Shown here: positions 36,301-48,287 of the stretch, in pieces
Layout: every line of letters begins with the position of its first letter
Position numbering within the stretch: position 1 is the first letter of the stretch
DNA from: Leuctra nigra
Lineage: Eukaryota; Arthropoda; Insecta; Plecoptera; Leuctridae
Reading direction: 5' to 3'
Length of the DNA: 64,000 nucleotides
Assembly: GCA_934045905.1 (NCBI GenBank)
Contig: CAKOGZ010000052.1
Location: 62,001 to 126,000, forward strand
Notes under the pieces: generated by a model
Told to the model about the DNA's origin: nothing
Databases searched by the model: none
Seen by the model: the letters and a program-made list of their open reading frames with translations, nothing else
Program-made: the position numbers and the translations under genes

Positions 36301-38225
36301 CATCACAAGCTTTAACCTCCATTGACTAAAAAATGGATGAAAACCTAGGAAATGAGGAAAATCTAAGGAACATTGTTAATTGTTACATTGTTACCTTTGT
36401 AGGCTAACCTACATTGTTGGTCAATATACATTGACAAAAAAATGGATGAAAATCTATCGGGGGTCGACCCATCAGCTTCTGAATAACATGAACAGATAAT
36501 TCCGGCGAATCGGAGAGTCTGACATAAAAAAGTGTTTCTGCACTTTTTAAGCCTCTCACCATCTACTATATAGGCTAACGTTGTCAACTCTCTTAGAGTA
36601 ATAGATTCGTCACAAAGTAGGAAACAAATAAAAAAATATCAATATGAGCTATTTCTAAAGTGGCACCCCCCTATTTTTATCGATTTTCTTGAAGCCTACA
36701 CAACGTTATGCCGAGAAATGAAATAAAACACTTTTCGAAAATAATAGGCTTAACATTAACATGTAAAAAAAAATCTCCCCCCTGCCTCCTGGAGTCGCCC
36801 GACGTTGCCCGGTCAGATAATTTTATAATAAAGTTAGGTTAGGGTAGGTTAGCGAAGCGAGCGAAGCGAGCGTAGCTGACCCTTAACAAGCTTTAACCTA
36901 CAGTGACAAAAAATTGATGAAAACCTATCAGGATTGTGCCCTTCTGCTTCTGAAGGACATAAACTAAGAAATGCGGCGTATCGGAGCGTCTGACAGAAAA
37001 AAGTGTTTCTGTACTTTTTAAGCCTCTCTCCATCATCTATATGGTGTATCATTTTCAGCTCTCTAAGAGTAATAGATTCGTCACAAAGTAGGAAACAAAC
37101 AAAACTTTTTCAATATGACCTACTTCTAAAGTGGCACCCCCCTGTTTTTATCGAATTTTCTTGATGCCTACACAACGTTATGCCGAGAAATGTAATAAAA
37201 CACTTTTCGCAAAAAAATAGGCTTATAAATAAAATTATAAAAAAGAACCCCACTCTGCCCCCTTGGAGTCGCCCGACGCTGCCCTGTCAGATTATTATAT
37301 AATAAAGTTAGGTTAATACAGGTTAGCGAAGCGAGCGTAGCTGACTCATCACAAGCTTTAACCTCCATTGACTAAAAAATGGATGAAAACCTAGGAAATG
37401 AGGAAAATCTAAGGAACATTGTTAATTGTTACATTGTTACCTTTGTAGGCTAACCTACATTGTTGGTCAATATACATTGACAAAAAAATGGATGAAAATC
37501 TATCGGGGGTCGACCCATCAGCTTCTGAATAACATGAACAGTTAATTCCGGCGAATCGGAGAGTCTGACATAAAAAAGTGTTTCTGCACTTTTTAAGCCT
37601 CTCACCATCTACTATATAGGGTAACGTTGTCAACTCTCTTAGAGTAATAGATTCGTCACAAAGTAGGAAACAAATAAAAAAAATATCAATATGAGCTACT
37701 TCTAAAGTGGCACCCCCCTATTTTTATCGAATTTTCTTGAAGCCTACACAACGTTATGCCGAGAAATGAAATAAAACACTTTTCGAAAAAAAATAGGCTT
37801 AATAATAAAATTATAAAAAAGAACCCCAATCTGCCCCCTTGGAGTCGCCCGACGCTGCCCTGTCAGATTATTATATAATAAAGTTAGGTTAATACAGGTT
37901 AGCGAAGCGAGCGTAGCTGACTCATCACAAGCTTTAACCTCCATTGACTAAAAAATGGATGAAAACCTAGGAAATGAGGAAAATCTAAGGAACATTGTTA
38001 ATTGTTACATTGTTACCTTTGTAGGCTAACCTACATTGTTGGTCAATATACATTGACAAAAAAATTGATGAAAATCTATCGGAGGTCGACCCATCAGCTT
38101 CTGAATAACATGAACAGTTAATTCCGGCGAATCGGAGAGTCTGACATAAAAAAGTGTTTCTGCACTTTTTAAGCATCTCACCATCTACTATATAGGGTAA
38201 CGTTGTCAACTCTCTTAGAGTAATA
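33362..38225. repeat. Three C-A-B trimers (1621-1622 bp)
   Basis: Trimers start at 33362, 34983 and 36604. All three C units lack two bases at tttatcgattttcttg and carry gagctatttc, atctcccccctgcc and tctgtacttttt. The first two trimers also share tacacgacgttatg, gagaaaaatctaagg, cagataattccgg and ataggctaacg, so they are near-identical; one difference is atatcaaaatgagc near 36062. The third trimer has a different A (cgcaaaaaaatagg) and a B at 37650 with an extra A, accccaatctgcc and ggaggtcgac. Confidence 0.9.
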
Positions 38226-41200
38226 GATTCGTCACAAAGTAGGAAACAAATATAAAAATATAAATATGAGCTACTTCTAAAGTGGCACCCCCCTATTTTT
38301 ATCGAATTTTCTTGAAGCCTACACAACGTTATGCCGAGAAATGAAATAAAACACTTTTCGAAAATAATAGGCTTAACATTAACATGTAAAATAAAATCTC
38401 CCCTCAGCCTCCTGGAGTCGCCCGACGTTGCCCGGTCAGATAATTTTATAATAAAGTTAGGTTAGGGTAGGTTAGCGAAGCGAGCGAAGCGAGCGTAGCT
38501 GACCCTTAACAAGCTTTAACCTACAGTGACAAAAAATTGATGAAAACCTATCAGGATTGTGCCCTTCTGCTTCTGAAGGACATAAACTAAGAAATGCGGC
38601 GTATCGGAGCGTCTGACAGAAAAAAGTGTTTCTGCACTTTTTAAGCCTCTCTCCATCATCTATATGGTGTATCATTTTCAGCTCTCTAAGAGTAATAGAT
38701 TCGTCACAAAGTAGGAAACAAACAAAACTTTTTCAATATGACCTACTTCTAAAGTGGCACCCCCCTGTTTTTATCGAATTTTCTTGATGCCTACACAACG
38801 TTATGCCGAGAAATGTAATAAAACACTTTTCGCAAAAAAATAGGCTTATAAATAAAATTATAAAAAAGAACCCCACTCTGCCCCCTTGGAGTCGCCCGAC
38901 GCTGCCCTGTCAGATTATTATATAATAAAGTTAGGTTAATACAGGTTAGCGAAGCGAGCGTAGCTGACTCATCACAAGCTTTAACCTCCATTGACTAAAA
39001 AATGGATGAAAACCTAGGAAATGAGGAAAATCTAAGGAACATTGTTAATTGTTACATTGTTACCTTTGTAGGCTAACCTACATTGTTGGTCAATATACAT
39101 TGACAAAAAAATGGATTAAAATCTATCGGGGGTCGACCCATCAGCTTCTGAATAACATGAACAGTTAATTCCGGCGAATCGGAGAGTCTGACATAAAAAA
39201 GTGTTTCTGCACTTTTTAAGCCTCTCACCATCTACTATATAGGGTAACGTTGTCAACTCTCTTAGAGTAATAGATTCGTCACAAAGTAGGAAACAAATAA
39301 AAAAATATCAATATGAGCTACTTCTTAAGTGGCACCCCCCTATTTTTATCGAATTTTCTTGAAGCCTACACAACGTTATGCCGAGAAATGAAATAAAACA
39401 CTTTTCGAAAAAAAATAGGCTTATAAATAAAATTATAAAAAAGAACCCCACTCTGCCCCCTTGGAGTCGCCCGACGCTGCCCTGTCAGATTATTATATAA
39501 TAAAGTTAGGTTAATACAGGTTAGCGAAGCGAGCGTAGCTGACTCATCACAAGCTTTAACCTCCATTGACTAAAAAATGGATGAAAACCTAGGAAATGAG
39601 GAAAATCTAAGGAACATTGTTAATTGTTACATTGTTACCTTTGTAGGCTAACCTACATTGTTGGTCAATATACATTGACAAAAAAATGGATGAAAATCTA
39701 TCGGGGGTCGACCCATCAGCTTCTGAATAACATGAACAGTTAATTCCGGCGAATCGGAGAGTCTGACATAAAAAAGTGTTTCTGCACTTTTTAAGCCTCT
39801 CACCATCTACTATATAGGGTAACGTTGTCAACTCTCTTAGAGTAATAGATTCGTCACAAAGTAGGAAACAAATAAAAAAATATCAATATGAGCTACTTCT
39901 AAAGTGGCACCCCCCTATTTTTATCGAATTTTCTTGAAGCCTACACAACGTTATGCCGAGAAATGAAATAAAACACTTTTCGCAAAAAAATAGGCTTATA
40001 AATAAAATTATAAAAAAGAACCCCACTCTGCCCCCTTGGAGTCGCCCGACGCTGCCCTGTCAGATTATTATATAATAAAGTTAGGTTAATACAGGTTAGC
40101 GAAGCGAGCGTAGCTGACTCATCACAAGCTTTAACCTCCATTGACTAAAAAATGGATGAAAACCTAGGAAATGAGGAAAATCTAAGGAACATTGTTAATT
40201 GTTACATTGTTACCTTTGTAGGCTAACCTACATTGTTGGTCAATATACATTGACAAAAAAATGGATGAAAATCTATCGGGGGTCGACCCATCAGCTTCTG
40301 AATAACATGAACAGTTAATTCCGGCGAATCGGAGAGTCTGACATAAAAAAGTGTTTCTGCACTTTTTAAGCCTCTCACCATCTACTATATAGGGTAACGT
40401 TGTCAACTCTCTTAGAGTAATAGATTCGTCACAAAGTAGGAAACAAATAAAAAAATATCAATATGAGCTACTTCTAAAGTGGCACCCCCCTATTTTTATT
40501 GAATTTTCTTGAAGCCTACACAACGTTATGTCGAGAAATGAAATAAAACACTTTTCGAAAATAATAGGCTTAACATTAACATGTAAAAAAAAATCTCCCC
40601 TCTGCCTCCTGGAGTCGCCCGACGTTGCCCGGTCAGATTATTATATAATAAAGTTAGGTTAATACAGGTAAGCGAAGCGAGCGTAGCTGACTCATCACAA
40701 GCTTTAACCTCCATTGACTAAAAAATGGATGAAAACCTAGGAAATGAGGAAAATCTAAGGAACATTGTTAATTGTTACATTGTTACCTTTGTAGGCTAAC
40801 CTACATTGTTGGTCAATATACATTGACAAAAAAATGGATGAAAATCTATCGGGGGTCGACCCATCAGCTTCTGAATAACATGAACAGTTAATTCCGGCGA
40901 ATCGGAGAGTCTGACATAAAAAAGTGTTTCTGCACTTTTTAAGCCTCTCACCATCTACTATATAGGGTAACGTTGTCAACTCTCTTAGAGTAATAGATTC
41001 GTCACAAAGTAGGAAACAAATAAAAAAATATCAATATGAGCTATTTCTAAAGTGGCACCCCCCTATTTTTATCGAATTTTCTTGAAGCCTACACAACGTT
41101 ATGCCGAGAAATGAAATAAAACACTTTTCGAAAATAATAGGCTTAACATTAACATGTAAAAAAAAATCTCCCCTCTGCCTCCTGGAGTCGCCCGACGTTG

Positions 41201-42618
41201 CCCGGTCAGATAATTTTATAATAAAGTAAGGTTAGGGTAGGTTAGCGAAGCGAGCGAAGCGAGCGTAGCTGACCCTTAACAAGCTTTAACCTACAGTGAC
41301 AAAAAATTGATGAAAACCTATCAGGATTGTGCCCTTCTGCTTCTGAAGGACATAAACTAAGAAATGCGGCGTATCGGAGCGTCTGACAGAAAAAAGTGTT
41401 TCTGCACTTTTTAAGCCTCTCTCCATCATCTATATGGTGTATCATTTTCAGCTCTCTAAGAGTAATAGATTCGTCACAAAGTAGGAAACAAACAAAACTT
41501 TTTCAATATGACCTACTTCTAAAGTGGCACCCCCCTGTTTTTATCGAATTTTCTTGATGCCTACACAACGTTATGCCGAGAAATGTAATAAAACACTTTT
41601 CGCAAAAAAAATAGGCTTATAAATAAAATTATAAAAAAGAACCCCACTCTGCCCCCTTGGAGTCGCCCGACGCTGCCCTGTCAGATTATTATATAATAAA
41701 GTTAGGTTAATACAGGTTAGCGAAGCGAGCGTAGCTGACTCATCACAAGCTTTAACCTCCATTGACTAAAAAATGGATGAAAACCTAGGAAATGAGGAAA
41801 ATCTAAGGAACATTGTTAATTGTTACATTGTTACCTTTGTAGGCTAACCTACATTGTTGGTCAATATACATTGACAAAAAAATGGATTAAAATCTATCGG
41901 GGGTCGACCCATCAGCTTCTGAATAACATGAACAGTTAATTCCGGCGAATCGGAGAGTCTGACATAAAAAAGTGTTTCTGCACTTTTTAAGCCTCTCACC
42001 ATCTACTATATAGGGTAACGTTGTCAACTCTCTTAGAGTAATAGATTCGTCACAAAGTAGGAAACAAATAAAAAAATATCAATATGAGCTACTTCTAAAG
42101 TGGCACCCCCCTATTTTTATCGAATTTTCTTGAAGCCTACACAACGTTATGCCGATAAATGAAATAAAACACTTTTCGAAAAAAAATAGGCTTATAAATA
42201 AAATTATAAAAAAGAACCCCACTCTGCCCCCTTGGAGTCGCCCGACGCTGCCCTGTAAGATTATTATATAATAAAGTTAGGTTAATACAGGTTAGCGAAG
42301 CGAGCGTAGCTGACTCATCACAAGCTTAAACCTCCATTGACTAAAAAATGGATGAAAACCTAGGAAATGAGGAAAATCTAAGGAACATTGTTAATTGTTA
42401 CATTGTTACCTTTGTAGGCTAACCTACATTGTTGGTCAATATACATTGACAAAAAAATGGATGAAAATCTATCGGGGGTCGACCCATCAGCTTCTGAATA
42501 ACATGAACAGTTAATTCCGGCGAATCGGAGAGTCTGACATAAAAAAGTGTTTCTGCACTTTTTAAGCCTCTCACCATCTACTATATAGGGTAACGTTGTC
42601 AACTCTCTTAGAGTAATA

Positions 42619-43062
42619 GATTCGTCACAAAGTAGGAAACAAATAAAAAAATATCAATATGAGCTACTTCTAAAGTGGCACCCCCCTATTTTTATCGAAT
42701 TTTCTTGAAGCCTACACAACGTTATGCCGAGAAATGAAATAAAACACTTTTCGAAAATAATAGGCTTAACATTAACATGTAAAAAAAAATCTCCCCTCTG
42801 CCTCCTGGAGTCGCCCGACGTTGCCCGGTCAGATAATTTTATAATTAAAATTATAAAACAAGCAACAAGCTTAACAAGCTTAAACCTACAGTGACAAAAA
42901 ATTGATGAAAACCTATCAGGATTGTGCCCTTCTGCTTCTGAAGGACATAAACTAAGAAATGCGGCGTATCGGAGCGTCTGACAGAAAAAAGTGTTTCTGC
43001 ACTTTTTAAGCCTCTCTCCATCATCTATATGGTGTATCATTTTCAGCTCTCTAAGAGTAATA
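42619..43062. repeat. Satellite unit type D (444 bp), C-derived
   Basis: Module order is H2-M2-S3-no 109-bp module-T1. It is identical in layout to C, but the TTAGG-like and gcgaagcga spacer is replaced by an AT-rich inverted repeat plus caagcaacaagctt and caagcttaaacc, making it 28 bp shorter. D starts: 23684, 26325, 29844, 42619, 44213, 45231, 46825, 47844, 51633. D is absent from the first 23.6 kb and the last 12 kb, so it looks locally amplified. The copies at 26325 and 29844 share cccggacag and agaattgcggcgtattgg, which the others lack. Confidence 0.93.
42837..42858. repeat. Perfect AT inverted repeat in D units
   Basis: Ten-base arms ttttataatt and aattataaaa flank a two-base centre (aa). 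The same perfect 22-bp structure is at 26543-26564, 30062-30083, 44431-44452, 45449-45470, 47043-47064, 48062-48083 and 51851-51872. The copy at 23902-23923 is imperfect (aattaaaaaa right arm). It replaces the S2 spacer of C units. It could extrude as a hairpin or mark a repair junction; function is unknown. Confidence 0.88.
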
Positions 43063-45674
43063 GATTCGTCACAAAGTAGGAAACAAACAAAACTTTTTCA
43101 ATATGACCTACTTCTAAAGTGGCACCCCCCTGTTTTTATCGAATTTTCTTGATGCCTACACAACGTTATGCCGAGAAATGTAATAAAACACTTTTCGCAA
43201 AAAAATAGGCTTATAAATAAAATTATAAAAAAGAACCCCACTCTGCCCCCTTGGAGTCGCCCGACGCTGCCCTGTCAGATTATTATATAATAAAGTTAGG
43301 TTAATACAGGTTAGCGAAGCGAGCGTAGCTGACTCATCACAAGCTTTAACCTCCATTGACTAAAAAATGGATGAAAACCTAGGAAATGAGGAAAATCTAA
43401 GGAACATTGTTAATTGTTACATTGTTACCTTTGTAGGCTAACCTACATTGTTGGTCAATATACATTGACAAAAAAATGGATTAAAATCTATCGGGGGTCG
43501 ACCCATCAGCTTCTGAATAACATGAACAGTTAATTCCGGCGAATCGGAGAGTCTGACATAAAAAAGTGTTTCTGCACTTTTTAAGCCTCTCACCATCTAC
43601 TATATAGGGTAACGTTGTCAACTCTCTTAGAGTAATAGATTCGTCACAAAGTAGGAAACAAATAAAAAAATATCAATATGAGCTACTTCTAAAGTGGCAC
43701 CCCCCTATTTTTATCGAATTTTCTTGAAGCCTACACAACGTTATGCCGAGAAATGAAATAAAACACTTTTCGAAAAAAAATAGGCTTATAAATAAAATTA
43801 TAAAAAAGAACCCCACTCTGCCCCCTTGGAGTCGCCCGACGCTGCCCTGTCAGATTATTATATAATAAAGTTAGGTTAATACAGGTTAGCGAAGCGAGCG
43901 TAGCTGACTCATCACAAGCTTAAACCTCCATTGACTAAAAAATGGATGAAAACCTAGGAAATGAGGAAAATCTAAGGAACATTGTTAATTGTTACATTGT
44001 TACCTTTGTAGGCTAACCTACATTGTTGGTCAATATACATGGACAAAAAAATGGATGAAAATCTATCGGGGGTCGACCCATCAGCTTCTGAAACACATGA
44101 ACAGTTAATTCCGGCGAATCGGAGAGTCTGACATAAAAAAGTGTTTCTGCACTTTTTAAGCCTCTCACCATCTACTATATAGGGTAACGTTGTCAACTCT
44201 CTTAGAGTAATAGATTCGTCACAAAGTAGGAAACAAATAAAAAAATATCAATATGAGCTACTTCTAAAGTGGCACCCCCCTATTTTTATCGAATTTTCTT
44301 GAAGCCTACACAACGTTATGCCGAGAAATGAAATAAAACACTTTTCGAAAATAATAGGCTTAACATTAACATGTAAAAAAAAATCTCCCCTCTGCCTCCT
44401 GGAGTCGCCCGACGTTGCCCGGTCAGATAATTTTATAATTAAAATTATAAAACAAGCAACAAGCTTAACAAGCTTAAACCTACAGTGACAAAAAATTGAT
44501 GAAAACCTATCAGGATTGTGCCCTTCTGCTTCTGAAGGACATAAACTAAGAAATGCGGCGTATCGAAGCGTCTGACAGAAAAAAGTGTTTCTGCACTTTT
44601 TAAGCCTCTCTCCATCATCTATATGGTGTATCATTTTCAGCTCTCTAAGAGTAATAGATTCGTCACAAAGTAGGAAACAACAAAACTTTTTCAATATGAC
44701 CTACTTCTAAAGTGGCACCCCCCTGTTTTTATCGAATTTTCTTGATGCCTACACAACGTTATGCCGAGAAATGTAATAAAACACTTTTCTAAAAAAAATA
44801 GGCTTATAAATAAAATTATAAAAAAGAACCCCACTCTGCCCCCTTGGAGCCGCCCGACGCTGCCCTGTCAGATTATTATATAATAAAGTTAGGTTAATAC
44901 AGGTTAGCGAAGCGAGCGTAGCTGACTCATCACAAGCTTTAACCTCCATTGACTAAAAAATGGATGAAAATCTAGGAAATGAGGAAAATCTAAGGAACAT
45001 TGTTAATTGTTACATTGTTACCTTTGTAGGCTAACCTACATTGTTGGTAAATATACATTGACAAAAAAATGGATGAAAATCTATCGGGGGTCGACCCATC
45101 AGCTTCTGAATAACATGAACAGTGAATTCCGGCGAATCGGAGAGGCTGACATAAAAAAGTGTTTCTGCACTTTTTAAGCCTCTCACCATCTACTATATAG
45201 GGTAACGTTGTCAACTCTCTTAGAGTAATAGATTCGTCACAAAGTAGGAAACAAATAAAAAAATATCAATATGAGCTACTTCTAAAGTGGCACCCCCCTA
45301 TTTTTATCGAATTTTCTTGAAGCCTACACAACGTTATGCCGAGAAATGAAATAAAACACTTTTCGAAAATAATAGGCTTAACATTAACATGTAAAAAAAA
45401 ATCTCCCCTCTGCCTCCTGGAGTCGCCCGACGTTGCCCGGTCAGATAATTTTATAATTAAAATTATAAAACAAGCAACAAGCTTAACAAGCTTAAACCTA
45501 CAGTGACAAAAAATTGATGAAAACCTATCAGGATTGTGCCCTTCTGCTTCTGAAGGACATAAACTAAGAAATGCGGCGTATCGGAGCGTCTGACAGAAAA
45601 AAGTGTTTCTGCACTTTTTAAGCCTCTCTCCATCATCTATATGGTGTATCATTTTCAGCTCTCTAAGAGTAATA
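43063..45674. repeat. Pentamer higher-order repeat A-B-D-A-D (2612 bp), copy 1
   Basis: Units: A 43063, B 43638, D 44213, A 44657 (574), D 45231. Marks shared with the next copy include ggattaaaatc in the first A, and acaagcttaaacctcc, atacatggacaaaa and ctgaaacacatgaac in B. The D at 44213 has cgtatcgaagcg. The A at 44657 has lost one base (gaaacaacaaaac) and carries ttggagccgcccg, cagtgaattccgg and ggagaggctgac. Confidence 0.88.
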
Positions 45675-48287
45675 GATTCGTCACAAAGTAGGAAACAAAC
45701 AAAACTTTTTCAATATGACCTACTTCTAAAGTGGCACCCCCCTGTTTTTATCGAATTTTCTTGATGCCTACACAACGTTATGCCGAGAAATGTAATAAAA
45801 CACTTTTCGCAAAAAAATAGGCTTATAAATAAAATTATAAAAAAGAACCCCACTCTGCCCCCTTGGAGTCGCCCGACGCTGCCCTGTCAGATTATTATAT
45901 AATAAAGTTAGGTTAATACAGGTTAGCGAAGCGAGCGTAGCTGACTCATCACAAGCTTTAACCTCCATTGACTAAAAAATGGATGAAAACCTAGGAAATG
46001 AGGAAAATCTAAGGAACATTGTTAATTGTTACATTGTTACCTTTGTAGGCTAACCTACATTGTTGGTCAATATACATTGACAAAAAAATGGATTAAAATC
46101 TATCGGGGGTCGACCCATCAGCTTCTGAATAACATGAACAGTTAATTCCGGCGAATCGGAGAGTCTGACATAAAAAAGTGTTTCTGCACTTTTTAAGCCT
46201 CTCACCATCTACTATATAGGGTAACGTTGTCAACTCTCTTAGAGTAATAGATTCGTCACAAAGTAGGAAACAAATAAAAAAATATCAATATGAGCTACTT
46301 CTAAAGTGGCACCCCCCTATTTTTATCGAATTTTCTTGAAGCCTACACAACGTTATGCCGAGAAATGAAATAAAACACTTTTCGAAAAAAAATAGGCTTA
46401 TAAATAAAATTATAAAAAAGAACCCCACTCTGCCCCCTTGAAGTCGCCCGACGCTGCCCTGTCAGATTATTATATAATAAAGTTAGGTTAATACAGGTTA
46501 GCGAAGCGAGCGTAGCTGACTCATCACAAGCTTAAACCTCCATTGACTAAAAAATGGATGAAAACCTAGGAAATGAGGAAAATCTAAGGAACATTGTTAA
46601 TTGTTACATTGTTACCTTTGTAGGCTAACCTACATTGTTGGTCAATATACATGGACAAAAAAATGGATGAAAATCTATCGGGGGTCGACCCATCAGCTTC
46701 TGAAACACATGAACAGTTAATTCCGGCGAATCGGAGAGTCTGACATAAAAAAGTGTTTCTGCACTTTTTAAGCCTCTCACCATCTACTATATAGGGTAAC
46801 GTTGTCAACTCTCTTAGAGTAATAGATTCGTCACAAAGTAGGAAACAAATAAAAAAATATCAATATGAGCTACTTCTAAAGTGGCACCCCCCTATTTTTA
46901 TCGAATTTTCTTGAAGCCTACACAACGTTATGCCGAGAAATGAAATAAAACACTTTTCGAAAATAATAGGCTTAACATTAACATGTAAAAAAAAATCTCC
47001 CCTCTGCCTCCTGGAGTCGCCCGACGTTGCCCGGTCAGATAATTTTATAATTAAAATTATAAAACAAGCAACAAGCTTAACAAGCTTAAACCTACAGTGA
47101 CAAAAAATTGATGAAAACCTATCAGGATTGTGCCCTTCTGCTTCTGAAGGACATAAACTAAGAAATGCGGCGTATCGGAGCGTCTGACAGAAAAAAGTGT
47201 TTCTGCACTTTTTAAGCCTCTCTCCATCATCTATATGGTGTATCATTTTCAGCTCTCTAAGAGTAATAGATTCGTCACAAAGTAGGAAACAAACAAAACT
47301 TTTTCAATATGACCTACTTCTAAAGTGGCACCCCCCTGTTTTTATCGAATTTTCTTGATGCCTACACAACGTTATGCCGAGAAATGTAATAAAACACTTT
47401 TCTAAAAAAAATAGGCTTATAAATAAAATTATAAAAAAGAACCCCACTCTGCCCCCTTGGAGTCGCCCGACGCTGCCCTGTCAGATTATTATATAATAAA
47501 GTTAGGTTAATACAGGTTAGCGAAGCGAGCGTAGCTGACTCATCACAAGCTTTAACCTCCATTGACTAAAAAATGGATGAAAACCTAGGAAATGAGGAAA
47601 ATCTAAGGAACATTGTTAATTGTTACATTGTTACCTTTGTAGGCTAACCTACATTGTTGGTCAATATACATTGACAAAAAAATGGATTAAAATCTATCGG
47701 GGGTCGACCCATCAGCTTCTGAATAACATGAACAGTTAATTCCGGCGAATCGGAGAGTCTGACATAAAAAAGTGTTTCTGCACTTTTTAAGCCTCTCACC
47801 ATCTACTATATAGGGTAACGTTGTCAACTCTCTTAGAGTAATAGATTCGTCACAAAGTAGGAAACAAATAAAAAAATATCAATATGAGCTACTTCTAAAG
47901 TGGCACCCCCCTATTTTTATCGAATTTTCTTGAAGCCTACACAACGTTATGCCGAGAAATGAAATAAAACACTTTTCGAAAATAATAGGCTTAACATTAA
48001 CATGTAAAAAAAAATCTCCCCTCTGCCTCCTGGAGTCGCCCGACGTTGCCCGGTCAGATAATTTTATAATTAAAATTATAAAACAAGCAACAAGCTTAAC
48101 AAGCTTAAACCTACAGTGACAAAAAATTGATGAAAACCTATCAGGATTGTGCCCTTCTGCTTCTGAAGGACATAAACTAAGAAATGCGGCGTATCGGAGC
48201 GTCTGACAGAAAAAAGTGTTTCTGCACTTTTTAAGCCTCTCTCCATCATCTATATGGTGTATCATTTTCAGCTCTCTAAGAGTAATA
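45675..48287. repeat. Pentamer higher-order repeat A-B-D-A-D (2613 bp), copy 2
   Basis: Units: A 45675, B 46250, D 46825, A 47269, D 47844. The first three units match copy 1 closely, with one visible extra difference at cttgaagtcg (about 46439). The fourth unit, A 47269, is a mosaic: its left half has cttttctaaaaaaaatagg like 44657 and 48288, but its right half has ggattaaaatc like 45675. Confidence 0.88.

Larger units (their letters stand above)
38226..43062. repeat. Mixed block C-A-B-B-B'-C-A-B-D
   Basis: Units: C 38226, A 38698, B 39273, B 39848, B' 40423, C 40996, A 41468 (576), B 42044, D 42619. It contains two adjacent B units followed by B', rare elsewhere. The A units at 38698 and 41468 read ggattaaaatc instead of ggatgaaaatc. 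The B at 39848 has the A-type cgcaaaaaaatagg inside a B head. The stretch from 39848 resembles the block from 48863, shifted by 9015 bp (caggtaagcgaagcg and gagctatttc in both). Confidence 0.87.
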
